Shown: positions 35,737 through 44,897 of the stretch, in pieces
Numbering within the stretch: position 1 is the first letter of the stretch
Layout: every line of letters begins with the position of its first letter
Source of the DNA: Vibrio hyugaensis
GTDB lineage: Bacteria; Pseudomonadota; Gammaproteobacteria; Enterobacterales; Vibrionaceae
DNA length: 64,000 bases
Direction: 5' to 3'
Assembly (NCBI RefSeq): GCF_002906655.1
Contig: NZ_CP025795.1
Location: 1,984,001 to 2,048,000, forward strand
The notes under the pieces: model-generated
The model's input: the letters and a program-made list of their open reading frames with translations, nothing else
Databases searched by the model: none
What the model was told of the DNA's origin: nothing
Made by a program: the position numbers and the translations under genes

Positions 35737-37137
35737 TCAATCCAGCTCGCGAAAGCGTGCCGTAAAGTGACGAAGCACAGGCGGCTCGTAATCAAAGGTT
35801 AACCCCTTCAACTCATGCGCTCGGTCCTTCAACTCAATGATTGCATCGGCGATGTAGTCCATATGATCGTTGGTGTAGACGCGACGCGGGATGGTCAAGC
35901 GCATCAATTCGAGTTCTGATGCTTTCTGTTCACCCGTATCCGGATCTCGACCAAGCAACAGTGAACCAATCTCTACTGCACGAATCCCCGCTTCTAAGTA
36001 CAAAGCATTACACAACACTTGTGCAGGAAATTGATCCGCGGGTATATGAGGTAGGATTTTCGCTGCGTCAACAAACACGGCATGACCACCCGTTGGATAT
36101 TGAATTGGAATACCACCCTCGCGCAGACGCTCACCCAAGTATTGCACTTGGCTGATGCGGTAGTGAAGGTAATCCCCATCCGCACCTTCATACAGACCAC
36201 GAGCCAAGGCTTCCATATCACGGCCAGCCATACCACCGTAAGTTACAAAACCTTCCATCGGTACACATCGTGTTTGAACCGCTTGGAACAGCTCTTGATG
36301 ATCGCGAATACAACACATACCACCAATGTTTACCATTGGGTCTTTCTTCGCTGACATAGTGAGCATGTCGCCGTATTGGTACATCTCGCGGATGATTTAG
36401 AGAATCGATTTGGTCTCGTAACCCGCTTCGCGTTGCTTGATAAAGTAAGCGTTCTCACAGTAACGAGCCGAATCAATCACCACTGGAATGTCGTACTTGG
36501 TTGCGATTTCGTACACGCTGCGCATGTTTTCCATCGACACAGGCTGACCGCCTGAGCTGTTACACGTGACCGTTGTGATGATCGCACAGATGTTGTGAGA
36601 ACCATGTTCTTCAATCGTTGCCACCAGCTTATTAAGGTCAAAGTTCCCCTTCCAGTCGTATGGCGTGGTAGTGTCGAATGCTTCTTCTGTTACCACGTTA
36701 ATCGCTTTACCGCCATTGAGCTCAATGTGGCCCGCTGTGGTGTCGAAGTGGTAATTTGATATAAACACTGGCGTCTCACCACCGCGAACCTGACGCATAC
36801 GCTCAATCAAGGCTGGGAATAAGATTTGCTCGGCACCACGGCCTTGGTGAGCAGGCACCGTCAGCTTGTAACCAAAGAAGTGCTCTACCGCATCACACAA
36901 GTTGTAGTAGTTGCGACTCCCCGCGTAGGACTCATCACCCATCATGATGCCTGCCCACTGATTGTCACTCATAGCACCAGTGCCAGAGTCAGTCAGCAAA
37001 TCGATATAAACATCATCACTACGAAGAAGAAATGGGTTAAAACCCGCTTTTTCCAAGGCAATTTCACGGTCAGCCAAGGTCGTCATTTTGATTGGCTCAA
37101 CCATTTTGATACGGAACGGTTCTGGGATACGTTTCAT
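35737..37137 (-). pseudogene. tnaA: Tryptophanase gene interrupted by an in-frame TAA
   Basis: The two pieces are in one frame: 467 codons including both stops, close to the 471 residues of E. coli TnaA. ATG 37137 (AAGGA upstream) opens [19 protein letters not shown]. At codon 247 (36399-36397) a TAA interrupts [19 protein letters not shown], at a place where E. coli has Gln; CAA-to-TAA or GAA-to-TAA is a single-base change. The PLP lysine is in SAKKD (about 262-266), after the stop, so the N-terminal piece cannot be active. All remaining sequence looks intact, implying a recent loss or a base-call error. No tnaB follows. Confidence 0.88.
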
Positions 37138-37248
37138 TTTTAATTTCCTTATACGCATGACCCTACGCACTTAAGCGAAGAGTAAAACAAACAGATAAAT
37201 TGCTTTTCAATGCGAGAGCATTGAGGAAATTAACGAACAGAAATTTTA

Positions 37249-37329
37249 CTAAGAAGAGACAGGCAGAAGTCTAGGTTGTACCAGAACGACAGCACCAAAC
37301 GGCTATCAAGAATATTCTTGATTCTCATC
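37249..37329 (-). CDS. tnaC: TnaC-type tryptophanase leader peptide (26 aa)
   Basis: MRIKNILDSRLVLSFWYNLD then FCLVSS, preceded by AGGAGGA. The motif WYNLD (16-20) corresponds to WFNID of E. coli TnaC, whose Trp and Asp are needed for tryptophan-dependent ribosome stalling. The E. coli peptide ends in proline eight residues after the Asp; this one ends six residues after it and has no proline. It lies 111 bp before tnaA, the usual arrangement for Rho-dependent tna attenuation. It is too short for ordinary ORF calling. Confidence 0.88.
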
Positions 37330-37431
37330 GTCTTCGTCCTCCTGATAAAAAGAAAAGCCAGAAACCCCATGTCCCTGACCTTTTCAATATAGTGCAGTTT
37401 TCAATCAAACTTCAGTGAAGCTCACCTCATT

Positions 37432-38676
37432 TTACGAAGGTCTTGCCCTTTTCATTCTGCGCTTAATGCTGCTCTCTTTGACCATGTAGTCGAACAATGG
37501 AGCAAACAAGTTGGCAAACAAAATCGCTAACATGATGCCCTCCGGATAGGCTGGATTGAGTACGCGGATAAATATCGTCATCACACCAATTAAGATCCCG
37601 TAAGCCCACTTGCCACCGTTGGTGAATGCAGCCGATACTGGGTCTGTCGCCATAAAGAACGTACCGAACGCGACGCCACCAATCACAAAGTGCCAATAGA
37701 AAGGCATAGAGAACATGGGGTTCGTATTTGAACCAATCGAATTAAGCAATAGCGACGTCGCGGTCAAGCCAACAAAGACACCAGCAACAATCCGCCACGA
37801 CGCGATCTTCATAAAGATCAGCACCAGACCTGTGAGCGCGATCAGCAGGGTCGATACTTCCCCCATAGAACCCGGCAAATTACCAACGAAAGCATCCATC
37901 CAAGAGATAGGCTGGCCTGTCATGTTGTTGATCAAAGCGCTCTGACCACCTTCGTACCATTGGCTGAGGGGGGTTGCACCAGAATAGCCGTCAGCCGAGA
38001 CCCAAACTGCGCCGCCAGACATATTAGCTGGATAAGCGAAGTATAAGAACGCACGCCCTGCCAATGCGGGATTTAGGAAGTTACGTCCCGTACCACCGAA
38101 GATTTCTTTCGCCACCACAATACCAAAAGTGATACCTAACGCGGCTTGCCACAATGGGATGGTTGGCGGGAGAATTAGCGCAAACAGAATAGAGCTAACA
38201 AAGAAGCCTTCATTCACCTCGTGCTTACGGACGATAGCGAACAGCACTTCCCAGAAGCCGCCAACCACAAATACAGTCGCGTAGACAGGCAAAAAGTAGG
38301 TTGCACCGACCAGCATTTTGCTTGCCCAACCCGCTTGGCTCGCAGCTTCTACTGAACCCCAAACCCAACTCAGGCCCCAAGAGGCATCAATGGCTTGTTG
38401 CGCGGCAGCTTGGTCAAGACCATAAAGCAAAGCATCGCTGGATTGCTGGCCGATGTTATACATGCCCCAAAACATCGCAGGGAATACGGCTAACCACACC
38501 ATGATCATGATGCGCTTTAAATCGATGCTGTCTCGAACATGGGTAACACCGTGGTTCACCTTACCTGGCGTGTAAAAAAGGGTTTCAACAGCTTCGAAGA
38601 GTGGGTAGAACTTGTGGTATTGGCCTCCCGGTTCAAACTTTGGTGAGACCTTTTCAAAATAATGCTTCAGACTCAT
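37432..38676 (-). CDS. nqrB: NqrB-like subunit of Na+-translocating NADH:quinone reductase, solitary copy
   Basis: 414 residues, about ten membrane helices, starting [18 protein letters not shown]. The covalent FMN site is conserved: Thr235 in [11 protein letters not shown]. Other NqrB blocks are [20 protein letters not shown] and [22 protein letters not shown] precedes ATG 38676. No nqrA, C, D, E or F is nearby, so it is a second copy apart from the nqr operon. It lies 102 bp upstream of tnaC on the same strand. It may replace NqrB in the complex or work alone as a flavoprotein; neither can be decided here. Confidence 0.9.
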   Translation of the reverse strand: MSLKHYFEKVSPKFEPGGQYHKFYPLFEAVETLFYTPGKVNHGVTHVRDSIDLKRIMIMVWLAVFPAMFWGMYNIGQQSSDALLYGLDQAAAQQAIDASWGLSWVWGSVEAASQAGWASKMLVGATYFLPVYATVFVVGGFWEVLFAIVRKHEVNEGFFVSSILFALILPPTIPLWQAALGITFGIVVAKEIFGGTGRNFLNPALAGRAFLYFAYPANMSGGAVWVSADGYSGATPLSQWYEGGQSALINNMTGQPISWMDAFVGNLPGSMGEVSTLLIALTGLVLIFMKIASWRIVAGVFVGLTATSLLLNSIGSNTNPMFSMPFYWHFVIGGVAFGTFFMATDPVSAAFTNGGKWAYGILIGVMTIFIRVLNPAYPEGIMLAILFANLFAPLFDYMVKESSIKRRMKRARPS

Positions 38677-38845
38677 AACGTCTCCTCCTCTAAAGAATGT
38701 TACGAGCCGCTATCAAAAGCGATCGTTTTTAGCCTGTTTAACTCCCTCATTACGTATTTATCTGTTGGCACAGAAGACCTTGCGATTATGTAAACCGTGA
38801 AAGGCGTGCTTATACTCAATCAATAACAAAACAATGGAGTGGATT

Positions 38846-39253
38846 ATGAAGTTAAGGATGATGTGGACCGCGATGATGTCGTTGGCCGCTTTTTCATTTG
38901 CGGGTAACGCATTGGCCGTAGACAAGCAAATGTCTCCTGGTTTGAAGAAGAAAATGCAAGCCATCTGTGGCTCACAGGGTGGTGTCCCTGGAGGTTGGCA
39001 AGTGGCGAAAGTGACACCGGATGCCGAGCGCTCTCTCAGCATGATTCTGCATCAAATGAATGCGACAGATAAGTTAAAACAAATCAATGATGTGAGAACT
39101 CAAATCGTCGGCGGAACGCACTATGCGATGGAGTTTGAGCTTAAAGATGGAGAAGTCTGGAACGCGATTGTCCTGCACAGTGCTCGCGGCGATTACATGA
39201 TCGAGAGGCACGCCAAGAAGGGCGAACTCTGCCCTAAAGATGGCAACTCCTAA
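38846..39253 (+). CDS. Secreted cystatin-like protein
   Basis: 135 residues from ATG 38846 (GGAGTGG upstream). Signal peptide about 1-24 (MKLRMMWTAM to NALA). The mature part has GGVPGGWQVAKV and then QIVGGTHYAMEFEL (86-99), which matches the cystatin QxVxG loop followed by its beta-strand. A single Cys pair (41 and 129) could form a disulfide. Cystatins inhibit papain-like cysteine proteases. An exported bacterial version could protect against host or self proteases; that is inference. It stands alone between nqrB and grpB. Confidence 0.72.
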   Translation: MKLRMMWTAMMSLAAFSFAGNALAVDKQMSPGLKKKMQAICGSQGGVPGGWQVAKVTPDAERSLSMILHQMNATDKLKQINDVRTQIVGGTHYAMEFELKDGEVWNAIVLHSARGDYMIERHAKKGELCPKDGNS

Positions 39254-39273
39254 TTCCCAGATTCAAATACAAT

Positions 39274-39297
39274 AAAGGCGACAGTTACGTCGCCTTT
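39274..39297. terminator. Bidirectional terminator
   Basis: Stem AAAGGCGAC / GTCGCCTTT with loop AGTTAC, followed by GTTTT, between convergent genes. Confidence 0.82.
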
Positions 39298-39300
39298 GTT

Positions 39301-39822
39301 TTATGTCGAGATGACTTTCTTCACAAACGCTGCTTTGGCGTCTGTGTATTTTTCGATGGTAATTTCAGTGTGCTCCACCAAAGAAAGCTTCAGAGCTAAG
39401 TACTCACTTCTAAGCTCAGCACTTTCATTTAGTCTATCTCGAAATTGAATCCAGTCTCGCCACAACTGCCCTCGATACTGAGTGAGGTGCAGATAGTGTG
39501 TTTTGACTTGATAAGAATCATCGTTGAATTTCGCAAAGACAATTTCTTCTGGCTTTTCCACTTTCAAACGCAGGAAACCCACATCTTTAAGGGCATCGCT
39601 CAGCTTTGGAGAAACATGAGGAAAATGCTCAATACCTAGCACCATATCGAGAATAGGTTTGGCAGGCATATCCAAAATGGCAGTACTGCCAATATGCTCG
39701 ATTCTAGTTGGCGCAATCTCTGTCACTAACGCCAGTTCAGAGCGACAACGTGCAAACTCCTGTCGCCATGCTGGGTCATGTTTAACGACGTCTACTTTGT
39801 GATTAGCTAATCCTAATTTCAT
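39301..39822 (-). CDS. GrpB/UPF0157 nucleotidyltransferase-like protein
   Basis: 173 residues. The family block is RIEHIGSTAILDMPAKPILDM-type (here IEHIGSTAI and PAKPILDMVLGI), with the acidic residues of a minimal nucleotidyltransferase fold. VDVVKHDPAWRQEF at the start and HYLHLTQY later are also typical. The true substrate is unknown for most members; some act on tRNA or coenzyme A derivatives in fusion proteins. Confidence 0.85.
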   Translation of the reverse strand: MKLGLANHKVDVVKHDPAWRQEFARCRSELALVTEIAPTRIEHIGSTAILDMPAKPILDMVLGIEHFPHVSPKLSDALKDVGFLRLKVEKPEEIVFAKFNDDSYQVKTHYLHLTQYRGQLWRDWIQFRDRLNESAELRSEYLALKLSLVEHTEITIEKYTDAKAAFVKKVIST

Positions 39823-39943
39823 CCATCCCTCTCCTGATAAACCCGAGTATCATAAGAAGGAAGTTACCCAACCACCAAAGTAAAAGCCAAACTTCCGGCA
39901 CACCCAACACTAATAACCCAACAAATAGAGTCATTGTTTGTTC

Positions 39944-40210
39944 TATACCCAAGTAACCTCGAGATGCTTGGTTCAGCGAGAATGACTTGGGTTGTAGACG
40001 CGGCGGCGATTTAAAGGTCTAGTGGGTCTAAATCAAGAATCGACAACAAAGTATACGAGCCAAGTCAACTCGCCCTTCGGGAGCGTGTCATTGACTCGAT
40101 TACTGCGTCAAACAACTTGGAAAGAGCTGGCTATTACACGGCATTGTTTTCCTTGCCATCGAATCAATGACAACGCTCTGAATCCTGCATCTTGAAGTCA
40201 CTTGGGTATA
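39944..40210. repeat. 267-bp structured inverted-repeat element, copy 2
   Basis: Ends TATACCCAAGT (39944-39954) and ACTTGGGTATA (40200-40210). The internal pair is GAGCGTGTCATTGACTCGAT (40081-40100) and its near-complement at 40158-40178. It has the same length as copy 1 (19246-19512) and strong similarity throughout. Where the copies differ in the arms, both arms change together. It fills most of the 415-bp gap between grpB and lhgO; the rest of the gap shows nothing notable. Confidence 0.88.
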
Positions 40211-40237
40211 GTGTACTTTTAGTTTGGTTTTTTACTG

Positions 40238-41470
40238 TTAAACCGTCTCGGTTTTCGCTTCTATCTTCTCATTCACTTTATCGCAAATGTACTCTCCGAT
40301 GGGCGTTGCAGATGTCGCTGCGGGAGAGGGGGCGTTGCAAACATGCAGGCTTCTTGCGCTCTCGGCAAACAAGAAGTCATGAACCAAGGTTCCATCAGAT
40401 AACACCGCTTGCGCGCGAATACCCGCAGGATATGGTTTGAGATCTTCGACCTTGATACTAGGACAATATTTGTTGACCAATTTGAGATAACCCGGCTTCC
40501 ACCAAGAGTTCTTAAACTCATCCAATCCGGTTTTAAGATGCTTTTGTGTCACTTTCCAGAAACCGGAGAAACTAAGCATTTGCATGGTATCTTGTAGGCT
40601 AAAGTTAACCTTGTCGTACCCTTCTCGCTTCCAGCCTTGCACCGCGTTTGGACCAACAGTCACACTGCCATCAATCATGCGAGTCAGGTGGACGCCCAAG
40701 AATGGCAAATCAGGGTCGGGAATTGGGTAAATAAGATGATTCACCACTTGGTCGTGTTTGCTATCTAAGCGGTAGTATTCACCACGATAAGGGATGATCT
40801 GAAAGTCAGTTGGAATACCCATCATCTTAGTCATACGATCCGCCATCAAGCCGCTGCAAGTGACCAAGAATTTGGCATTGAGCTGCATGGTTTGCCCGTC
40901 TGAGATGCAGGTCAGTTGAACTTCTTCATCCTTCTCTTCGGCAGCCACCACTTTGGTTCTCAGGCTAATTTGCCCGCCGAGCTTTTTGAACTCTTCCGCC
41001 ATTTGCTCAGTGACCAAACGATAATCGACAATACTAGTGGTTTTGACATAAATCGCACCCAAGCCTGTGATGTTTGGCTCAGCTAGCTTGAGTTGAACTT
41101 CATCGAGTAGCTTTACGTCGATACCGTTTACATGGCAGCGCTCATAGAGGGCATTCATGCGTTCGACTTCTTGCTCATTGGTCGCAACCAGTAACTTGCC
41201 ACAGTTCTCCACCGGAATATCGTGCTCAGCGCAGAACGAAATGGTTCGCTCTACCCCACGCTTACAAAAATCGGCTTTTAAGCTGCCCGGTGCATAGTAC
41301 ACCCCGGCATGAATCACGCCGCTATTGTGTCCGGTTTGGTGCTTGGCAAAACCGGACTCTTTCTCAACCAATAAAATGGATTTGTCTGGATGACGTTGCT
41401 GCAGTTGCCACGCTGTCGACACACCAACGATACCGCCACCAACAATGATGTAGTCATAGACTGATTTCAT
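40238..41470 (-). CDS. lhgO: L-2-hydroxyglutarate oxidase
   Basis: 410 residues from ATG 41470 (AGAGGT upstream); the longer frame lies inside the neighbour and is discarded. The FAD-binding start is YDYIIVGGGIVGVSTAWQL, with the DAO-fold blocks TGHNSGVIHAGVYY and LVTCSGLMADRM, and GPNAVQGWKREGY. LhgO oxidises L-2-hydroxyglutarate to 2-oxoglutarate and passes electrons to the quinone pool. It begins 8 bp after the TRAP permease stop, so the operon is SBP-permease-lhgO. The transporter may therefore import 2-hydroxyglutarate or a related C5 acid (inference). Confidence 0.9.
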   Translation of the reverse strand: MKSVYDYIIVGGGIVGVSTAWQLQQRHPDKSILLVEKESGFAKHQTGHNSGVIHAGVYYAPGSLKADFCKRGVERTISFCAEHDIPVENCGKLLVATNEQEVERMNALYERCHVNGIDVKLLDEVQLKLAEPNITGLGAIYVKTTSIVDYRLVTEQMAEEFKKLGGQISLRTKVVAAEEKDEEVQLTCISDGQTMQLNAKFLVTCSGLMADRMTKMMGIPTDFQIIPYRGEYYRLDSKHDQVVNHLIYPIPDPDLPFLGVHLTRMIDGSVTVGPNAVQGWKREGYDKVNFSLQDTMQMLSFSGFWKVTQKHLKTGLDEFKNSWWKPGYLKLVNKYCPSIKVEDLKPYPAGIRAQAVLSDGTLVHDFLFAESARSLHVCNAPSPAATSATPIGEYICDKVNEKIEAKTETV

Positions 41471-41478
41471 ACGACCTC

Positions 41479-43602
41479 TTATAAAACCGATAGTTGAGAT
41501 TGTTGCAATTTGAACTTGCGACCACTGTAAATAAACACCGCGACAAATACCGCGCAGCTTGCCACACGAACCAACATTGGGATGTCGTGCCAAACCAGCA
41601 ATGTACCTACCACTACCAACAAGAGACGCGTCAGAATGTTTAGAGGACCTTCCAAGTAACCTTCAATCGCACCAATCAATGCATAGGTACCGATGATGGC
41701 AAAAAAGCCCACGGTAATCACCGACGTCACATCCCAACTGACCAAGCCTGTGTAAGCAATCAACAGCGGGACAAGATACAAACCTTTGGCGATTTTCCAC
41801 GCCATCAAACCGGTACGCATTGGCGGTGTTTTAGCAATGGTTGCCGCAGCAAAGGCGGTCAAACAGACTGGAGGCGTAACGTTGCTGTCTTGCGATAACC
41901 AGAAGATGATGAGGTGAGCAGCCAGCAATGCCAAACCTACTGCTTCCATACCCAGACTTTGCTCTAGTAGGGTTTCCATAAAGTCCGCAGGTACTAACGC
42001 CACCATTTCTTTCGCGGTTTCCAACGCCATTGGTGCATTAAGCAGTTCCAGCTTTTCTGGCGCCGCCAACATAAAGATGGCTTTTGCTTGTTCAGGCAAT
42101 TGACCTGACACCATCAATTCAAGCAATTGGTTTTCCGCAATCAACTTGTAAAGCGCAGGGGCAGACAGTGTGCCCAATACAATATACGCCGCTGTCACGG
42201 GTAAACCCATACCCAAAACAAGAGAAGCGAGTGCAATCAGAACGATCATGATGAACAAGTCGCCATTCGCCCAACCGTCGATCATCAATGAGAAGGTGTT
42301 GCCGATGCCTGTTGTACTGATCACGTTGATCACCAAACCAATACCCACCAGCAATACGGCAGTCGTCGCCATGTTTTTCGCGCCTTGCGATAGCGCTTCG
42401 ATGATCGCTTTTGGTCCCATCTTATGATCTTTCGAAAACCAAGAAGCCACGACCACTGAGATGATCGACAAACCCGCAGCGTAAGTTGGCGTAAAGCCTT
42501 GAACCAAAAGAGTAACCAATACCGCCAGTGGGATAAGGTTGTGCCAACCGCTGATCAACACTTTCAGTAGAGATTCATCGCTGGTCGTGATTTTTTGAAC
42601 GCCGCTGCGTTTGGCTTCAATACGCACAAAGAACGCCACAGACAAGAAATAGATAAGAGCAGGAATGAAAGAAACCGCAATGATATCAACATAAGGAATT
42701 TGTGTGTAAGACGCCATGATGAAAGCACCCGCGCCCATCACTGGTGGCATCAACTGACCACCTGTTGACGCTGCAGCTTCAACACCCGCCGCAAAGCGCG
42801 AAGGGAAACCTGCTTTTTGCATTAAAGGAATACTGATAACACCGGTTGAAACCGTATTTGCCACACTAGAGCCAGATACTGAGCCCATCAATCCCGAGCC
42901 AATCACCGCAATAAAACCCGGACCGCCGATGATTTTGCCTGCCGCAGCACATGCCACATTGATGATGTAATCACCGACACCAGAGCGCACAAGAAACGCA
43001 CCAAACAGAATGAACATGAATACGAAAGTCCAACTAATGCGCGAGATAGAGCCAAACATGCCCTCAGAAGAATAGAAGCTGCGGTAGAGCAAGGTTTCCA
43101 TGCTCAAACCCGGGAAATGGAAAATACCTGTTGCCCACTTACCCCAAAGCACTACGTAACTGAGACACACAACAATCAGCACTGGAATAAACCAGCCCAT
43201 GGTGCGTCGAATCAGTTCGATAACAATCAAAATTGCCATGATGGCGAAGACCCAATCGCTGGTCACGAACTTCACACCGCGTTCGTACAGCGCATCTTCG
43301 GCATAAGGAATGTAGAGCAAACACGCGACCGCACCCATGGCAATAAACACATCAATGCCGAGTGCAATCTTACTCTGCTTGAGAGAGATATGAGCCGGAT
43401 ACCAAAGCGCACAAATCACCGCAAAGCCAGCAAAGTGGGTCGCGGAAATCCATAACTCTGGTAGCGTCGATAAGGTATTAAACCAAATGTGCAAAGCAGA
43501 CAACACCACGCCAAACACTGTGATTGTGGTGGTTACCCACGGAAAATCAGTGCGCGTGGGCAGCTCAAACTTCTGCAATTCCTTTTCTATTGAGTCGCTC
43601 AT
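41479..43602 (-). CDS. Fused TRAP transporter permease (DctQM fusion, TAXI type)
   Basis: 707 residues from ATG 43602, where GGAG lies six bases upstream; a longer in-frame start at 43683 overlaps the intercistronic hairpin and is rejected. The N-terminal quarter corresponds to the small DctQ-like subunit. The DctM part carries GSGLMGSVSGSSVANTVSTG, ASTGGQLMPPVMGAGAF and LGMGLPVTAAYIVLG. Fusions of this type pair with TAXI binding proteins, as here. It imports organic anions with a Na+ gradient. Confidence 0.93.
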   Translation of the reverse strand: MSDSIEKELQKFELPTRTDFPWVTTTITVFGVVLSALHIWFNTLSTLPELWISATHFAGFAVICALWYPAHISLKQSKIALGIDVFIAMGAVACLLYIPYAEDALYERGVKFVTSDWVFAIMAILIVIELIRRTMGWFIPVLIVVCLSYVVLWGKWATGIFHFPGLSMETLLYRSFYSSEGMFGSISRISWTFVFMFILFGAFLVRSGVGDYIINVACAAAGKIIGGPGFIAVIGSGLMGSVSGSSVANTVSTGVISIPLMQKAGFPSRFAAGVEAAASTGGQLMPPVMGAGAFIMASYTQIPYVDIIAVSFIPALIYFLSVAFFVRIEAKRSGVQKITTSDESLLKVLISGWHNLIPLAVLVTLLVQGFTPTYAAGLSIISVVVASWFSKDHKMGPKAIIEALSQGAKNMATTAVLLVGIGLVINVISTTGIGNTFSLMIDGWANGDLFIMIVLIALASLVLGMGLPVTAAYIVLGTLSAPALYKLIAENQLLELMVSGQLPEQAKAIFMLAAPEKLELLNAPMALETAKEMVALVPADFMETLLEQSLGMEAVGLALLAAHLIIFWLSQDSNVTPPVCLTAFAAATIAKTPPMRTGLMAWKIAKGLYLVPLLIAYTGLVSWDVTSVITVGFFAIIGTYALIGAIEGYLEGPLNILTRLLLVVVGTLLVWHDIPMLVRVASCAVFVAVFIYSGRKFKLQQSQLSVL

Positions 43603-43658
43603 CTCATACTCCAAGCTCTGGCGGCTTTTTCCATCTTTGAAATCGGTAGGGATAAAAT

Positions 43659-43680
43659 GCCCCGAGCCGAAACTCGGGGC
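43659..43680 (-). other. Intercistronic hairpin between TAXI binding protein and permease genes
   Basis: 8-bp stem GCCCCGAG / CTCGGGGC, loop of six, in the 88-bp gap after the binding-protein gene. On the minus strand TTTTAT follows. Such hairpins commonly protect the upstream mRNA or attenuate, giving more binding protein than permease. Confidence 0.65.
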
Positions 43681-43690
43681 CAAGTTAGCG

Positions 43691-44701
43691 TTATTTCGCC
43701 ATTAGATCTGATGGGATTTCGATGCCCATTTCTTTGTAGTAACGCGCCGCGCCTGGGTGAAGAGGCACTGGCAAGCCAGCGATCGCTTTCTCAATCGCCA
43801 TTGCTTTTGTTGCTTTGTGGATACCTTGTAGGAAAGGCAGATTCTCGTAGATCGCTTTGGTTAGTTGGTAAACGTCTTCTTCCGAGATATCTTCACGAAC
43901 AGCCAAGAAGTTCGGCTGTGCAATGGTAGTGATCGGCTTATCTAGACCAGGATACGTGTTCGCAGGAATTTCGTACTTCGTCCATAGGTTGTAATTGCCG
44001 TTCGCCTCTTTGATTTGCTCGTCAGTAAACGAGAGAATCGAAATGTCTTTACCCAGCGCAGCAAAAGCTTGAGTAACCGCACCAACAGGTACACCTGCAG
44101 GCGTGTTCATGCCGTCAATGGTACCGTTTTGAAGTGCGCTCGCGCTGCCGCCGTAGCCCATGTAAGCAAGATTGAATTTATCAGGGTCTACCTTCAGACC
44201 TTTCATGATTTGGCGACCAGAGTTTTCAGTACCTGAGTTCTTCTTACCGATAGAAAACTTCTTGCCATCTAGGTTGTTCAGGTCAGTCACTGTGCCCGTT
44301 TTTGCTAAGTCAGAACGAACAATAAAGTGCTCAACGTTTTGCCACAGCATAGAGACTGAACGCAGCTGCTCTTGGCGACCGCTCTTCTCATAAGGACCTT
44401 CACCAGACCAAGCCCATGCACCGTAAAGACCTTGCAGAATCGCGAACTGTGCTTCGTTTTCGTTCAGCAGTTTAACGTTTTCACCAGAGCCCGCAGAGCT
44501 GATTGCAGAAAGGGAGAAGTGGTGCTTTGGTGCCAATTTCACTTTGCTTAACGTCGCCAGTGCTACGCCCACAGGGTAGTAAGTACCACCTGTCGATGCC
44601 GTTGCAAGAATGTAGCTACGATCTTCTGCCGCAGCGTTAGCAGCAATACCAAAAGAAGTCACAGCGACAGCCAAAGCTTTTACCAGCTTATTCATTTTCA
44701 T
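43691..44701 (-). CDS. TAXI-family TRAP solute-binding protein
   Basis: 336 residues. Signal peptide MKMNKLVKALAVAVTSFGIAAN..; the mature start YILATASTGGTYYPVGVALA is the TAXI signature. GSGENVKLLNENEAQFAILQ and the TENSGRQIMKG block (here GTENSGRQIM) also fit. It captures an organic acid such as a glutamate-like or C5/C4 compound in the periplasm. GGAGAG precedes ATG 44701. A sigma-54 promoter and two palindromes lie upstream, so the operon is likely driven by the DctD-type activator at 46897. Confidence 0.93.
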   Translation of the reverse strand: MKMNKLVKALAVAVTSFGIAANAAAEDRSYILATASTGGTYYPVGVALATLSKVKLAPKHHFSLSAISSAGSGENVKLLNENEAQFAILQGLYGAWAWSGEGPYEKSGRQEQLRSVSMLWQNVEHFIVRSDLAKTGTVTDLNNLDGKKFSIGKKNSGTENSGRQIMKGLKVDPDKFNLAYMGYGGSASALQNGTIDGMNTPAGVPVGAVTQAFAALGKDISILSFTDEQIKEANGNYNLWTKYEIPANTYPGLDKPITTIAQPNFLAVREDISEEDVYQLTKAIYENLPFLQGIHKATKAMAIEKAIAGLPVPLHPGAARYYKEMGIEIPSDLMAK

Positions 44702-44778
44702 TATTACTCTCCGTGTAGTCGTTTCACGATTGGGGATTTACATCATGTTAAATCTTTATTAACAATACATTCCCTAGA

Positions 44779-44794
44779 GCAATTGAAATGCCAA
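44779..44794 (-). promoter_or_regulatory. Sigma-54 promoter of the TAXI-TRAP-lhgO operon
   Basis: On the minus strand TTGGCATTTCAATTGC places GG and GC ten bases apart, the -24/-12 spacing. Compared with TGGCAC-N5-TTGC it has one mismatch. The expected start near 44767 leaves a 66-nt leader. The wider gap up to the brnQ leader (44702-45333) also holds the elements listed next and no gene. Confidence 0.72.
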
Positions 44795-44841
44795 CTTTTA
44801 ACCCTTTGTATTTATTGAACTAAGCGCTGAAAGACATCAAG

Positions 44842-44863
44842 AATGAGCAAAATCATGCTGATT
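44842..44863. promoter_or_regulatory. Upstream activator site 1 (imperfect palindrome)
   Basis: AATGAGCAAAA / TCATGCTGATT is an imperfect version of the perfect palindrome at 44876-44897, sharing AATGAGCAA. The two centres are 34 bp apart, about three helical turns. This is suitable for cooperative binding of a sigma-54 activator. Confidence 0.6.
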
Positions 44864-44875
44864 TGATAGCAAAGT

Positions 44876-44897
44876 AATGAGCAAGATCTTGCTCATT
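44876..44897. promoter_or_regulatory. Upstream activator site 2 (perfect 22-bp palindrome)
   Basis: AATGAGCAAGA and TCTTGCTCATT are exact reverse complements with no spacer. It lies about 100 bp upstream of the sigma-54 promoter. No T-run follows, so a terminator is unlikely. Best candidate binder: the DctD-like protein encoded at 46897. Confidence 0.68.

Noticed and set aside
36384-36399. Programmed read-through, recoding or re-initiation in tnaA
   Set aside because: The codon is TAA with no selenocysteine or slippery signal, and the ATG at 36384 lacks a ribosome binding site; a simple nonsense change is more likely.
44876-44897. The perfect palindrome as an intrinsic terminator
   Set aside because: There is no loop of useful size and no T-run; its position upstream of a sigma-54 promoter fits an activator site better.
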